Positions 9,201 through 16,795 of a stretch of DNA of 43,199 nucleotides are shown here, one piece after another (positions within the stretch are counted from its first letter, which is position 1; each line of letters begins with the position of its first letter). The DNA comes from Proteiniphilum sp. UBA4977 (GTDB lineage: Bacteria > Bacteroidota > Bacteroidia > Bacteroidales > Dysgonomonadaceae). The stretch is from positions 90,865 to 134,063 of the forward strand of contig DGZP01000052.1 in assembly GCA_002398565.1 (NCBI GenBank), in the 5' to 3' direction. The notes beneath the pieces are model-generated. The model saw only the letters and a program-made list of their open reading frames with translations, ran no database searches and was not told the DNA's origin. The translations under genes and the position numbers were made by a program.

Positions 9201-9945
9201 GCTCTGCGGCTCCAAGGGAACAATTTAAGCCTATTGCCAAAGGGTTGGCATGGCTTACGGAGGCGACAAAAGCAGCTAATGTTTGTCCCGAAAGTGTCCT
9301 TCCGGCCTTGTCGGAAAGTGTGACTGAGAGAATGATCGGGAGGGCTTTCCCTGTCTCCGCGGCAACTTCTTCGGCTGCAAAAATCGCAGCCTTGGCATTG
9401 AGGGTGTCGAAAATGGTTTCAATCAACAACAAATCTACTCCACCGTCGGTCAGTGCCAGCATCTGCTCTTTGTAGGCCATCTTGAAATCGTCAAAAGTGG
9501 CGGCACGAAACATCGGGTCCTCCACCCGTGGACTCATAGAGGCAGTTTTGTTGGTCGGTCCGACAGAGCCTGCGACAAAGCGGGGTTTTTGTGGTGTGAA
9601 CCGGGTAAACTCATCGGCAGCTTCACGAGCCAGCCTGGCAGCTGCCAGATTAATCTCGGCAGCCATGTGGCTCATGCCATAATCCTGCATGGAGATGCTG
9701 GTGGCATTGAATGTATTGGTTTCAATGATGTCGGCTCCTGCCTGCAGGTACTCCCTGTGAATCTGCCCGATCACATCGGGGCGCGTGAGGGAAAGCAGAT
9801 CGTTATTTCCTTTCAGCAATGTAGGTGAATCTTTGAACCGCTCACCCCGAAAATCGGCTTCCGTGAGTTTATAACGCTGTATCATTGTACCCATCGCACC
9901 ATCGAGTATCAGGATGCGATGGGTTAAAATCTCTTCTAACTTCAT
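6256..9945 (-). CDS. metH: Cobalamin-dependent methionine synthase MetH
   Basis: Transfers a methyl group from 5-methyltetrahydrofolate through methylcobalamin to homocysteine. The full-length 1229-residue protein has all four modules: the homocysteine-binding barrel (1 to about 325) with zinc cysteines in GLNCS and GGCCGTT; the pterin-binding barrel (about 345-600, NIGERCNVAGSRRF start, DVNMDEGL-like DINMDEGL); the cap plus B12 domain, with the cobalt-ligating histidine in DVHDIGKN (H756) and GLSGLITPS after it; and a C-terminal SAM-dependent reactivation domain ending near the stop. No B12 riboswitch fits in the 60 bases upstream. It probably belongs to the yip1-smpB-gate-metH transcription unit. 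Confidence 0.97.
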   Translation of the reverse strand: MKLEEILTHRILILDGAMGTMIQRYKLTEADFRGERFKDSPTLLKGNNDLLSLTRPDVIGQIHREYLQAGADIIETNTFNATSISMQDYGMSHMAAEINLAAARLAREAADEFTRFTPQKPRFVAGSVGPTNKTASMSPRVEDPMFRAATFDDFKMAYKEQMLALTDGGVDLLLIETIFDTLNAKAAIFAAEEVAAETGKALPIILSVTLSDKAGRTLSGQTLAAFVASVSHANPLAIGLNCSLGAAELKPYVKELGKIAPFFISTYPNAGLPNQLGEYDETPEKMAAQIKEFIDEGLINIVGGCCGTTPAHIAEYAQMVEHGTPHRKSGHPAYMQLSGLELLEVSPQINFLNIGERCNVAGSRRFLRLIQEKKYEEALEIARKQVEDGAQVLDINMDEGLLDGVEEMTRFLNLLASDPDVSRVPIMIDSSKWEVLEAGLKCVQGKPIVNSISLKNGEVEFLHHARLAQRYGAAVVVMAFDETGQADTYERRIEICERAYGLLIRNGFDPNDIIFDPNVLAIATGIDEHKNYGVDYIQAVRWIKEHLPHAKVSGGVSNLSFSFRGNDSIREMMHSVFLYHAIQAGMDMGIVNPAQSVIYEDIPAEVKELVEDAVLNRRDDATERLMAYAEKIKNEKTPETEQSKTQEWRTLLLDERLSYALVKGIGDYLEEDLAEALQLYPRAVDIIDKPLMDGMNRVGDLFGSGKMFLPQVVKAARTMKKAVAILQPTIEAEKTTSGGSQKAGKILLSTVKGDVHDIGKNIVSIVLACNNYEIIDLGVMVPPEKIIDTVIREKPDIVGLSGLITPSLEEMAIVAEEMEKAGFDMPLLIGGATTSKLHTALKIEHRYKHGAVVYVKDASQSPSAVANLMSSENKDAYVRKVRSEYALLREGHAMKVTELVPLEEARRNPFRITGSYEPVHPRTMGRVKLEKIGIDVLIPYIDWKFFFPAWNLSAKFHTITRIDRNNAAAYEKWKASYRDDEQEKAVEAAKLYHDAQNMLHRFADERVDYVKAVFGLYEAYSENDNIFIGETLFPFLRQQKKTDQNQYFCLSDFVASRESGKRDYLGAFAVTAGDGADEQMHRYEKEGDDYSALLMKSLLDRLAETATEWVHERVRREYWGYAADEKLSIAELFAVKYQGIRPAVGYPSIPDQTTNFLLHRLLKTEEIGISLTENGVMYPNASVSGFFFAHPESKYFSIGEISEEQMIDYAKRKNVKPEEIRKFLLANLG

Positions 9946-10005
9946 TTCGTTTGTTCTCTCAATTTATTATTCCGCCCAAAAATAATCAATAAAATTGATC
10001 TTCAG

Positions 10006-10947
10006 CTATGATCCGGTTTTTAAGCGCATGTGTCCGAACCGTAATTTCAATACAAGCCTTCTCAACCAGACCACCATCCAGGCAATTGCAAACCTCACCC
10101 CCAATATCCACCAGATGGAGACGCCCAGGGCGGCAAACAATATATTGTCTTCCAGCACAGAGTGAGACACAGCAAGATGGTAATTCAACAGGCTGGCTTC
10201 AGTTTTGGTAACTTTCCCCTCTTTCATCTGATCTATCATCAGTGCGCCACCATAAGCCAGGCCTACAATATAACCGATCAGCCACAGAAAGGCAGTGCTC
10301 GTTGGCAAGCCAAAAAAACGGAGAAGCGGCCCGATTGCCCTGCTCAGCTTCGGAATCAGCCGATAGGCCTCAAGCATATTGTATAACAAATTTAAGGTGA
10401 AAACGATCACAACAATCAACAAGGCGATATGTAGCGAGCTCTTCAGCCAGAGCAATATCACATCTGCTACTGATGTCATGACAACTATCTCTGTCTGCAT
10501 AAAGATGGGCATCCCCATTTCCTTTGGCAGAATCAGGTTTAATACAATGCCCGTTAGTATACTTGTTACAATACGCAGAACAGACATTGCACGGAATGAA
10601 GTTCCCGTCTTGGCTTGTATGGCACTCTCCACGGGCAGATTATGCGATATCTGACACATCAGCGCAAGGATGGTCAGCTCACGCAGGGTGATGGTCATGG
10701 AAGTGATGATGGCCAGCGGGGCATAAAGCGGCAGAAAGATACTGGTAATAAATATGATGGCCGTACTTCCCGGTAATCCCATATATACAAAGACAGGATC
10801 CAGAAAATCGGCCATATAAGCCAATCCTCCGTAATAATCCAGAAAGCGCACCAGTAACGATATGGGCAAAATGATTTTCAATAACCAGAGCGTGGTGCGG
10901 GCTGATTTTTTTAATGCACGAAAGATAAGGTGGTGCAAAAACTGCAT
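10006..10947 (-). CDS. Double Gate-domain membrane protein (nucleoside-recognition / SpmA-SpmB-like)
   Basis: A 313-residue polytopic membrane protein with two copies of the Gate (nucleoside recognition) domain, roughly residues 15-135 and 190-305, each beginning with a helix-rich segment (LYAPLAIITS in the first; IGYIVGLAYGGALMIDQ in the second). Gate domains occur in nucleoside transporters and in spore maturation proteins SpmA/SpmB; in Bacteroidetes the two halves are usually fused as here. Transport substrate is unknown. It lies 46 bases after smpB and 60 before metH, on the same strand. The metH neighbourhood is not conclusive for function. Confidence 0.8.
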   Translation of the reverse strand: MQFLHHLIFRALKKSARTTLWLLKIILPISLLVRFLDYYGGLAYMADFLDPVFVYMGLPGSTAIIFITSIFLPLYAPLAIITSMTITLRELTILALMCQISHNLPVESAIQAKTGTSFRAMSVLRIVTSILTGIVLNLILPKEMGMPIFMQTEIVVMTSVADVILLWLKSSLHIALLIVVIVFTLNLLYNMLEAYRLIPKLSRAIGPLLRFFGLPTSTAFLWLIGYIVGLAYGGALMIDQMKEGKVTKTEASLLNYHLAVSHSVLEDNILFAALGVSIWWILGVRFAIAWMVVWLRRLVLKLRFGHMRLKTGS

Positions 10948-10993
10948 ATTGCAACGTTTTGTAATAACGTAAACCTAAAACAATAATTTAAAA

Positions 10994-11446
10994 CTACTTC
11001 TTAAACATGCGATCCATATCACGTTTGTCTTCTTTTTCTTTCAACGACTGACGTTTGTCATACTCTTTTTTCCCTTTTGCCACGGCAATCACCAGCTTGG
11101 CCAGTCCCCTTTCGTTGATAAACAACCGGACCGGGATGATGGTGAAGCCGGTCTCGCGGGTCAGCCGCAAAAGCTTATGCAGTTCCTTTTTGTTGAGCAG
11201 CAATTTTCGGTCGCGGCGTGCATTGTGGTTATTATAGGTACCGTAGAAGTATTCGGCAATATGCATGTTACGGACCCACAATTCACCCTTTTCAAAAAAA
11301 CAGTAGGTATCTACCAGGCTTGCCTTGCCCTGCCGGAGCGATTTGATTTCTGTACCGGTAAGTACAATACCTGCCGTGTAGATATCCAGGAGTTCGTAGT
11401 CGAACGTGGCGCGCTTATTTTTTATGTTGACTGCCGTTTGCTGCAT
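10994..11446 (-). CDS. smpB: SsrA-binding protein SmpB
   Basis: Binds tmRNA (SsrA) and delivers it to stalled ribosomes for trans-translation. The 150-residue protein shows the canonical beginning (NKRATFDYELLDIYTAGIVLTGTEIKSLRQGK), the central WVRNMHIAEY strand and the basic C-terminal tail (KKEYDKRQSLKEKEDKRDMDRMFKK) that mimics mRNA in the A site. Its start shares one base with the stop of the upstream Yip1-like gene (TAATG), indicating translational coupling. The ssrA gene itself is not in this window. Confidence 0.97.
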   Translation of the reverse strand: MQQTAVNIKNKRATFDYELLDIYTAGIVLTGTEIKSLRQGKASLVDTYCFFEKGELWVRNMHIAEYFYGTYNNHNARRDRKLLLNKKELHKLLRLTRETGFTIIPVRLFINERGLAKLVIAVAKGKKEYDKRQSLKEKEDKRDMDRMFKK

Positions 11447-11997
11447 TATTTAATCATAAATGTAAATAGCCCTCTTATCAGTGAAGGTGTCAGAATAATA
11501 AGTGCTGAGGCAAAGATAGTGAAATTCAGCCGCTTTCCGGCCGGCACTTTCAGGTAATACATCGCACCTGTCTGCACAATATAAAAAGTGTAAAGGGCAA
11601 GCAACCAGAGTATAAAAAAATCGGAGAGAAAAGGGATTATAATGTATAACAAGTAAATCACTACTGAAGCATATCCCGTAAAAAGCTGATAAATAATCGG
11701 ATTTTTAACGAGGCCAAAACGGGGCGCCATCTCATTCAAAGTATAGGAGACGATATAAAATCCACCATACACAGCCACAATGCTGACAATGGTATTCTTT
11801 AGTGCACCGGGCAGTCCGCCTTCACGGGCAAACCACAAGCCGCCCACGAAAGCCGCCAGGGCTATTATTCCGATTAAAGGATGAAAAAAGCGGCCGGTAA
11901 AACTGTTCAGACTTCTCTCCTCCTTTGTTATTTCTTTCCATGCAATTGGGGAAGCGACTATTAATTGTATTATTGTAACAAAAATATCTCTCCACAT
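11446..11997 (-). CDS. Yip1-family integral membrane protein
   Basis: A 183-residue protein with about five hydrophobic helices separated by short loops, beginning with an amphipathic stretch (ASPIAWKEITKEERS) typical of Bacteroidetes Yip1 (DUF1282-like) proteins. Function in bacteria is unknown. It is the promoter-proximal gene of the smpB transcription unit and overlaps smpB by one base. Domain assignment rests on general resemblance (W-x-E-I start, PRFG loop, GYASVVIYLLYIIIPF) rather than a decisive motif. Confidence 0.72.
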   Translation of the reverse strand: MWRDIFVTIIQLIVASPIAWKEITKEERSLNSFTGRFFHPLIGIIALAAFVGGLWFAREGGLPGALKNTIVSIVAVYGGFYIVSYTLNEMAPRFGLVKNPIIYQLFTGYASVVIYLLYIIIPFLSDFFILWLLALYTFYIVQTGAMYYLKVPAGKRLNFTIFASALIILTPSLIRGLFTFMIK

Positions 11998-12017
11998 TAT
12001 CTTTTTATTTTGGATTG

Positions 12018-12025
12018 CAAAGGTA
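12018..12025 (-). promoter_or_regulatory. -7 element upstream of yip1-smpB
   Basis: On the minus strand this reads TACCTTTG, matching TAnnTTTG, about 20 bases before the Yip1-family ATG at 11997. No TTTG is seen at 19-21 bases upstream of it. It probably drives yip1-smpB-gate-metH. Confidence 0.5.
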
Positions 12026-12059
12026 ACGAATTCCTCTTAATTAAGGGAATAAGAGAGAA

Positions 12060-12090
12060 ATAAAAAAAGCAGCTCCAAATAAGGGCTGCT
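12060..12090 (-). terminator. Intrinsic terminator of the ECF sigma operon
   Basis: An 8-bp stem (AGCAGCCC / GGAGCTGCT on the minus strand, one G-U pair) with a 7-base loop is followed on the minus strand by a run of seven Ts (12068-12062). It lies 26 bases beyond the lipoprotein stop and separates this operon from the yip1-smpB promoter. Confidence 0.8.
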
Positions 12091-12115
12091 CTTCGATTGA
12101 TGAAACGGGTAAAAA

Positions 12116-12871
12116 TCAATCACCCTTTACTGTCATCCGGTAGATTTGTGAATCCACGATCTGGCTACTTCCTTTCATATAGTATTTAAACTTGATTTTC
12201 AACTCCTTGGTACTTGTCGTACTTGTTCCTTCGTACATTGCTCGCAAATCGGACATGTCCAGCGCGATCAGATCGGATTTCGTACTCACGGTGGTACCCT
12301 CAGGAGTTCCCTCTATGTTTATATCTATCACAATGGAGATCTCGTTGTTAGTGGCGTCGGAATTTTCCACATGATAGAAATCCACTACGGCCGATTCTCC
12401 TTTTTTGGCTTCGTAGGCGTATTGAAAAATCCAATGATCTCCTAAATAGATGTTGTCACCTGCATAAAACGGTGGATCAATTGCCACAAATTTTGTCGGG
12501 GTCTCCACCACAGGGGGTTGTTGACCCATCCGCAGGGAGACACTGTTTATTTCTACCGGCTCGCCGGAAATTACTACATTATCGGCATAAATCACATCGG
12601 TTGAAGATGCACCGGTACGAACAGGCGTGCTTCCTCGTTCTTCAGTCCAGCTATAACGGAAGAATTGTAATGTTCCCGGACTCATCAGTTGCATTTGCGA
12701 CGAAGTTATAAAGCGTCCGGAAAGTGTTCTGCCGTAAATATTCCCCGTTGCGTTATCTTCAGCTATGTAAGCTACGGAAGTTTCTTCGTAATTCCGGCTT
12801 CCTTCTTCAAGACAGGATGACAATAAAAGTGTCATGCCGATCATACCAAACAATAAAATTGTTTTCTTCAT
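12116..12871 (-). CDS. Lipoprotein of the ECF sigma operon, function unknown
   Basis: A 251-residue secreted lipoprotein: positively charged start (MKKT), hydrophobic core and lipobox LLLSSC with the acylated cysteine at residue 20, followed by LEEGSRN, an acidic stretch of the kind that favours surface export in Bacteroidetes. The body is beta-rich (alternating polar and hydrophobic residues, for example NEISIVIDINIEGTPEGTTV near 175), suggesting one or two immunoglobulin-like or NigD-like domains, but no family is recognised. It starts 18 bases after the beta-barrel gene stop and shares its operon with the sigma factor, so an envelope-stress or surface role is inferred. Confidence 0.7.
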   Translation of the reverse strand: MKKTILLFGMIGMTLLLSSCLEEGSRNYEETSVAYIAEDNATGNIYGRTLSGRFITSSQMQLMSPGTLQFFRYSWTEERGSTPVRTGASSTDVIYADNVVISGEPVEINSVSLRMGQQPPVVETPTKFVAIDPPFYAGDNIYLGDHWIFQYAYEAKKGESAVVDFYHVENSDATNNEISIVIDINIEGTPEGTTVSTKSDLIALDMSDLRAMYEGTSTTSTKELKIKFKYYMKGSSQIVDSQIYRMTVKGD

Positions 12872-12889
12872 TTTGATTTTATTTTATGA

Positions 12890-14197
12890 TTATTTAAATT
12901 CATATCTCAAACCCACATTCAGATCCATCACGATCTTACTGTCGGAATAGATGGTTTTATATTGGTTGTTTGCATCGAAGTAATAGGCTCCTCCAATCTT
13001 ACCGTATAATTTAAAATTTTGCCAGACAGGATAAGAAATACCCACGCCCGCATTGACGGAGATTTGCGGATTATGTTGTGAGATTTTTGTTATCTCCTCT
13101 TCAGAGGAAATATTCAATTCAGTAGATTTCCCTTCTCCTTTTCTCCGGTATTCACCATACACATCTTTTTCAAGCATCCCCCCCACAGAAGCATACACAT
13201 CCAGTTTTTTCAGAGAGAAAAGATTATAATTCACATTCAGGGGAATGCCTATATAATGTAAATGCTGGGTCTCCTGTACCTGAAAATTGGTACCGGAATT
13301 TCTTACTTTTGATGAGAGATAGGTATACAGGAGTCCGGTTTCCAGAGAGAGATCATCGAAGAGCGACTTCGACACTGTTATACCGAAAGAAATAGGCTGA
13401 TCATGTTCCATTTCAGAAACATTCCCGGCTGTATTATTTGCTGTAAACATCCTGGAATCGTTCATCGGAGGGATGTTGTCTGCCATCTGGGCAGTTCTTA
13501 ATGTCATGGGTGAGTTTACCGTTTGTTGAAAAGGAGCAAGGCCGCCACGACCATTCATCGCCAGAATTATCCCTCCCGTGCCTGTTTGTTCCGGTTCTTC
13601 TCCGTTGATCAGTCCGGTCTGTTCTTCGCCTACCGTGATAAACTCATCATCGCCCCTGTTCCTTGTCAGAGGCTCCCCAAGTTGCAGTTTGGACTGTTTA
13701 ATGACAGAGCGGATATCATTTTCGCTGATGTTTCTCTCCGCCTTAACCAGCAGGGTTCGTTCACGATGTAACATCTCTTGTTTTTTTTCAGACACTGCAT
13801 ATTCGCCAATACCGGATTTTCTCTGTTTCTCCTGACCTGCATGTGATTGTAGGGAGCCCGAAGGAGTGGTGGTAACAACTGTACCGGTATGCGTTTGCAC
13901 TTCACCCTTAGCTGTTCCGTCATACTGAGATTCCCTGCCGGAGACCGATGGTTTCGATTCCGAAACAAGCGGAGTGGATATATCGGCCGCGGGCCTGTTA
14001 TAAAGCAACCCTCCCACGAGCAGGATTACCGCGGCGACAGCCGAAGCAGCATACCACCGGCGACGAACTATCCGGCGTGCTGCCATGGCAGCATTCAGCG
14101 ATTGCTCTAACCGATCCCATCCGTCGGGCGGTACCGGAACTCTGTAATCGTTGAATTTTGATTGTATTTCTCTTCTTATCTCATTATCTCTGTTCAT
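12890..14197 (-). CDS. Membrane-anchored protein with C-terminal outer-membrane beta-barrel; anti-sigma-like position
   Basis: A 435-residue protein in three parts. Residues 1-46 are cytoplasmic-looking and basic (IRREIQSKFNDYRVPVPP, WDRLEQSLN), as at the N-terminus of Bacteroidetes anti-sigma proteins. A single transmembrane helix follows at about 48-66 (AASAVAAVILLVGGLL). A long low-complexity periplasmic linker (about 70-250) leads to a PorT-like or OMP_b-brl-type domain from about 262 to the end (FGITVSKSLFDDLSLETGLLY, YIGIPLNVNYNL, final aromatic-rich strand LNVGLRYEFK). Its start overlaps the sigma factor stop by ATGA. It may sense outer-membrane status and hold the sigma factor, but no experiment is implied and the barrel may instead be periplasm-facing. 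Confidence 0.75.
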   Translation of the reverse strand: MNRDNEIRREIQSKFNDYRVPVPPDGWDRLEQSLNAAMAARRIVRRRWYAASAVAAVILLVGGLLYNRPAADISTPLVSESKPSVSGRESQYDGTAKGEVQTHTGTVVTTTPSGSLQSHAGQEKQRKSGIGEYAVSEKKQEMLHRERTLLVKAERNISENDIRSVIKQSKLQLGEPLTRNRGDDEFITVGEEQTGLINGEEPEQTGTGGIILAMNGRGGLAPFQQTVNSPMTLRTAQMADNIPPMNDSRMFTANNTAGNVSEMEHDQPISFGITVSKSLFDDLSLETGLLYTYLSSKVRNSGTNFQVQETQHLHYIGIPLNVNYNLFSLKKLDVYASVGGMLEKDVYGEYRRKGEGKSTELNISSEEEITKISQHNPQISVNAGVGISYPVWQNFKLYGKIGGAYYFDANNQYKTIYSDSKIVMDLNVGLRYEFK

Positions 14198-14763
14198 TGT
14201 ACTTGCTTGTGGTGTTGAAGAATAGTGCTGATTTTGTTCTTTAACATTTTCTTTGCCCTGAAAAACTGGGAACGCGAAGCAGCTTCTTTGATACCCAGCA
14301 TTTGCGCAATCTCCCTGTGTGACAATTCCTCAAAAATAAACAAATTGAAAACCATTCTGTATCCGGGCGGGAGGTCTCTGATCATTTCCATGACTTCATC
14401 GCGTGGAATATTTTCTATGTCGAGCATATCATCGTTATCACCGCTATTTTCTGTTTCAGTAGCCAGAAGGTAACTATATTCTTCCAGAAACCGGTTCTTT
14501 TGCTTCTCTTTCCGGAAACTTTCCAGCGCCAGATTTACAAAAATTCGTCTCAGCCAACCTTCAAAAGAACCCTTGCCCGAATATGAGCCAATTTGCGTAA
14601 AAACACGGATAAATCCGTCATGCAACAGATCGAGAGCCGCTTCTTCCTCTTTACAATAGCGCATGCACACGGCCGTCATTATAGGTGCGTACCGTTCATA
14701 TAATGCCTTCTGAGCACTACGGTCCTGTTTCTTACACGCTATTATTAGTTGCGAATCGTCCAT
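14194..14763 (-). CDS. ECF RNA polymerase sigma factor
   Basis: A sigma-70 family ECF factor of 189 residues. Region 2 spans about 20-90 (LYERYAPIMTAVCMRYC, then DLLHDGFIRVFTQIGSYSGKG and FEGWLRRIFVNLALESFRK), covering core binding and -10 recognition. Region 4 spans about 130-180 (LPPGYRMVFNLFIFEELSHR, then EIAQMLGIKEAASRSQFFRAKKML), a helix-turn-helix for -35 recognition. It is first in a three-gene operon with the membrane-anchored barrel protein and a lipoprotein, the usual place for a sigma factor controlled by its partner. Autoregulation is likely but no promoter was identified upstream of 14763. Confidence 0.94.
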   Translation of the reverse strand: MDDSQLIIACKKQDRSAQKALYERYAPIMTAVCMRYCKEEEAALDLLHDGFIRVFTQIGSYSGKGSFEGWLRRIFVNLALESFRKEKQKNRFLEEYSYLLATETENSGDNDDMLDIENIPRDEVMEMIRDLPPGYRMVFNLFIFEELSHREIAQMLGIKEAASRSQFFRAKKMLKNKISTILQHHKQVQ

Positions 14764-14979
14764 TCTTATCGCAGTTCAAATGATAGATGGTTAAATCGTA
14801 AAAACGTTGCACCCGGTCAACAGTTTTTATCCAAATTTATATTTTTTTAAACAAAAAGCAAAATGCAATTCCATTGTCAATATATTTCATTAATCAAATA
14901 TACTATCAGCCTTAAAATAAACCAAGTGAAATTAATTAAGAATGTGTAATTTTGTATTGTAGCATAACTGTTTTTTACT

Positions 14980-14987
14980 TATTTTTG
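14980..14987 (+). promoter_or_regulatory. -7 element for the sppA operon
   Basis: TATTTTTG matches TAnnTTTG 29 bases before the sppA ATG. An ATTG at 14956-14959 with 20-base spacing is a possible weak -33 box. The surrounding 250-base divergent region between the ECF sigma gene and sppA is strongly AT-rich. Confidence 0.55.
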
Positions 14988-15015
14988 TCCAACCAATACA
15001 CTAAAAGTCCTCTTT

Positions 15016-16791
15016 ATGAAAGATTTTATAAAAATCATGTTCGCCTCAGCCGTAGGATTTCTTATTGCACAGGTGATTCTTTCACTCATCGCAATGCTGC
15101 TGTTTTTCGGGATGATAGGATCTGCTCTCAGTTCTGTGACGTCTACCAAATTTACACTTCAAGAAAATTCAGTATTGAATCTGCGTTTGGAAGGCTCCAT
15201 CGCGGAACGAACACCGGAAGAAGATCCCTTCACTTCGATAATTGGCAGCGACTATTCTTCCGTGACAGGACTAAACGATATTGTAGGTGCTATCCGTAAA
15301 GCGAAAAATAACGACAAAATAAAAGGAATATACCTGGATTCACGCATGCTTTCGGCCTCGATGGCCACCCTGGCAGAGATCCGTCAGGAACTGGCCGGGT
15401 TCAAGGAGAGTGGTAAATTTATCGTATCTTATGCCGACACCTATACACAGGGTGGTTATTACCTCGCTTCAGTGGCCGACAAGATAGCCATAAACCCGCA
15501 GGGAATGCTCGACCTGCACGGTCTGGCCTCCACACCTCTCTTTTTCAAGGATGCCCTCGACAAACTGGGAATTGAAATGCAGGTTTTCAAGGTAGGGACC
15601 TATAAATCGGCCGTAGAACCGTTCACTCAAAATGAGATGAGCGAGGCCAACAGAGCACAGGTAGCTTCCTATCTGAACGATGCCTGGAGTTTTCTGCGGC
15701 AGGATATAGCGGCATCGCGTTTCCTCGACAATGCGACTGTTGATTCGTTGGCCAACACGATGCCTGTGCTACAGTCTACTGAATACTTGCTTTCTGCAAA
15801 TCTCGTAGATACGCTGTTATACGAAACCGAGATGAAGGATTATCTGCGAACTCTGCTGGATATCGAACAAGAAAATAAAATTCCCTCTGTCACGGTTGCA
15901 GAAATGAAGTCAGTAAATACAAGGCCTGTAAAGAAAACCGACAACACGGTCGCCATCCTCTATGCCAGTGGCAACATCGTTTCGGGCAACGGCTCTCTGG
16001 AAATACAGGACAAGTATATGGTGGATCAGATCGAAAAGCTGAGAAAGGACAAAGAAGTAAAAGCCGTGGTTTTTCGTATCAACTCCGGCGGAGGCAGTGC
16101 GTATGCTTCGGAACAAATCTGGAAAGCAATAAGCTCGCTGAAGGAGGAGAAGCCGGTGGTTGTTTCCATGGGAGATATGGCCGCCTCGGGAGGTTATTAC
16201 ATTGCCTGCAACGCCGACAGAATTGTGGCGCAACCCACCACGCTCACAGGCTCCATTGGAATATTCGGCATCTTCCCTAATATGGAAGGTACTTCCAAGA
16301 AAATAGGAGTCTATACCGATGAGGTGAAAACCCATGAGTTTGCCGATTTCGGAAACATCACCCGCCCCGTGAGTGCAAGGGAAAGAGAGATGCTTCAGGC
16401 CTATATTGAAAAAGGATATGACCTTTTTCTCACACGTTGTGCCGAGGGACGTAATATGCCGAAAGACTCCATGGCACTTTATGCCGAAGGACGTGTATGG
16501 ACGGGGAATCAGGCAAAAGAGATCGGCCTTGTCGATGAGCTTGGCGGCGTTGAAAAAGCCATAGAAATAGCTGCTGAGCTGGCTAATCTTGGTAAGAGTT
16601 ATGTCATTTTCGAATATCCCAAGATGCGGTCCCGCATCGACGAACTATTGAAACCAGCCAAGGAGGAGCTGGCAGCACGTACATTGAAGGAGTATCTGGG
16701 CGATAGCTATGAGTTATTCACGATTTTGAAAGATTTGAAAGACCAGGATTATGTTCAGGCGAGAATTCCTTTCGATCTGAATATCAAATAA
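15016..16791 (+). CDS. sppA: Signal peptide peptidase SppA, 67K (long) type
   Basis: Membrane-bound serine protease that degrades cleaved signal peptides. It is 591 residues, the duplicated long form in which the two catalytic residues come from different halves. An N-terminal transmembrane helix (about 10-40, VGFLIAQVILSLIAMLLFFG) is followed by the first S49 domain with the general-base lysine in GTYKSAVEPFT (K197), and the second S49 domain with the nucleophile serine in AASGGYYIA (S391). These correspond to the K209/S409 pair of the E. coli enzyme. It is the first gene of a tight operon: lpxK starts 4 bases after its stop. Confidence 0.95.
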   Translation: MKDFIKIMFASAVGFLIAQVILSLIAMLLFFGMIGSALSSVTSTKFTLQENSVLNLRLEGSIAERTPEEDPFTSIIGSDYSSVTGLNDIVGAIRKAKNNDKIKGIYLDSRMLSASMATLAEIRQELAGFKESGKFIVSYADTYTQGGYYLASVADKIAINPQGMLDLHGLASTPLFFKDALDKLGIEMQVFKVGTYKSAVEPFTQNEMSEANRAQVASYLNDAWSFLRQDIAASRFLDNATVDSLANTMPVLQSTEYLLSANLVDTLLYETEMKDYLRTLLDIEQENKIPSVTVAEMKSVNTRPVKKTDNTVAILYASGNIVSGNGSLEIQDKYMVDQIEKLRKDKEVKAVVFRINSGGGSAYASEQIWKAISSLKEEKPVVVSMGDMAASGGYYIACNADRIVAQPTTLTGSIGIFGIFPNMEGTSKKIGVYTDEVKTHEFADFGNITRPVSAREREMLQAYIEKGYDLFLTRCAEGRNMPKDSMALYAEGRVWTGNQAKEIGLVDELGGVEKAIEIAAELANLGKSYVIFEYPKMRSRIDELLKPAKEELAARTLKEYLGDSYELFTILKDLKDQDYVQARIPFDLNIK

Positions 16792-16795
16792 TAAA

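Noticed and set aside
9946..10005. B12 riboswitch in front of metH
   Set aside because: Only 60 bases separate metH from the Gate-domain gene, far too short for a cobalamin riboswitch, and no B12-box-like sequence was seen.
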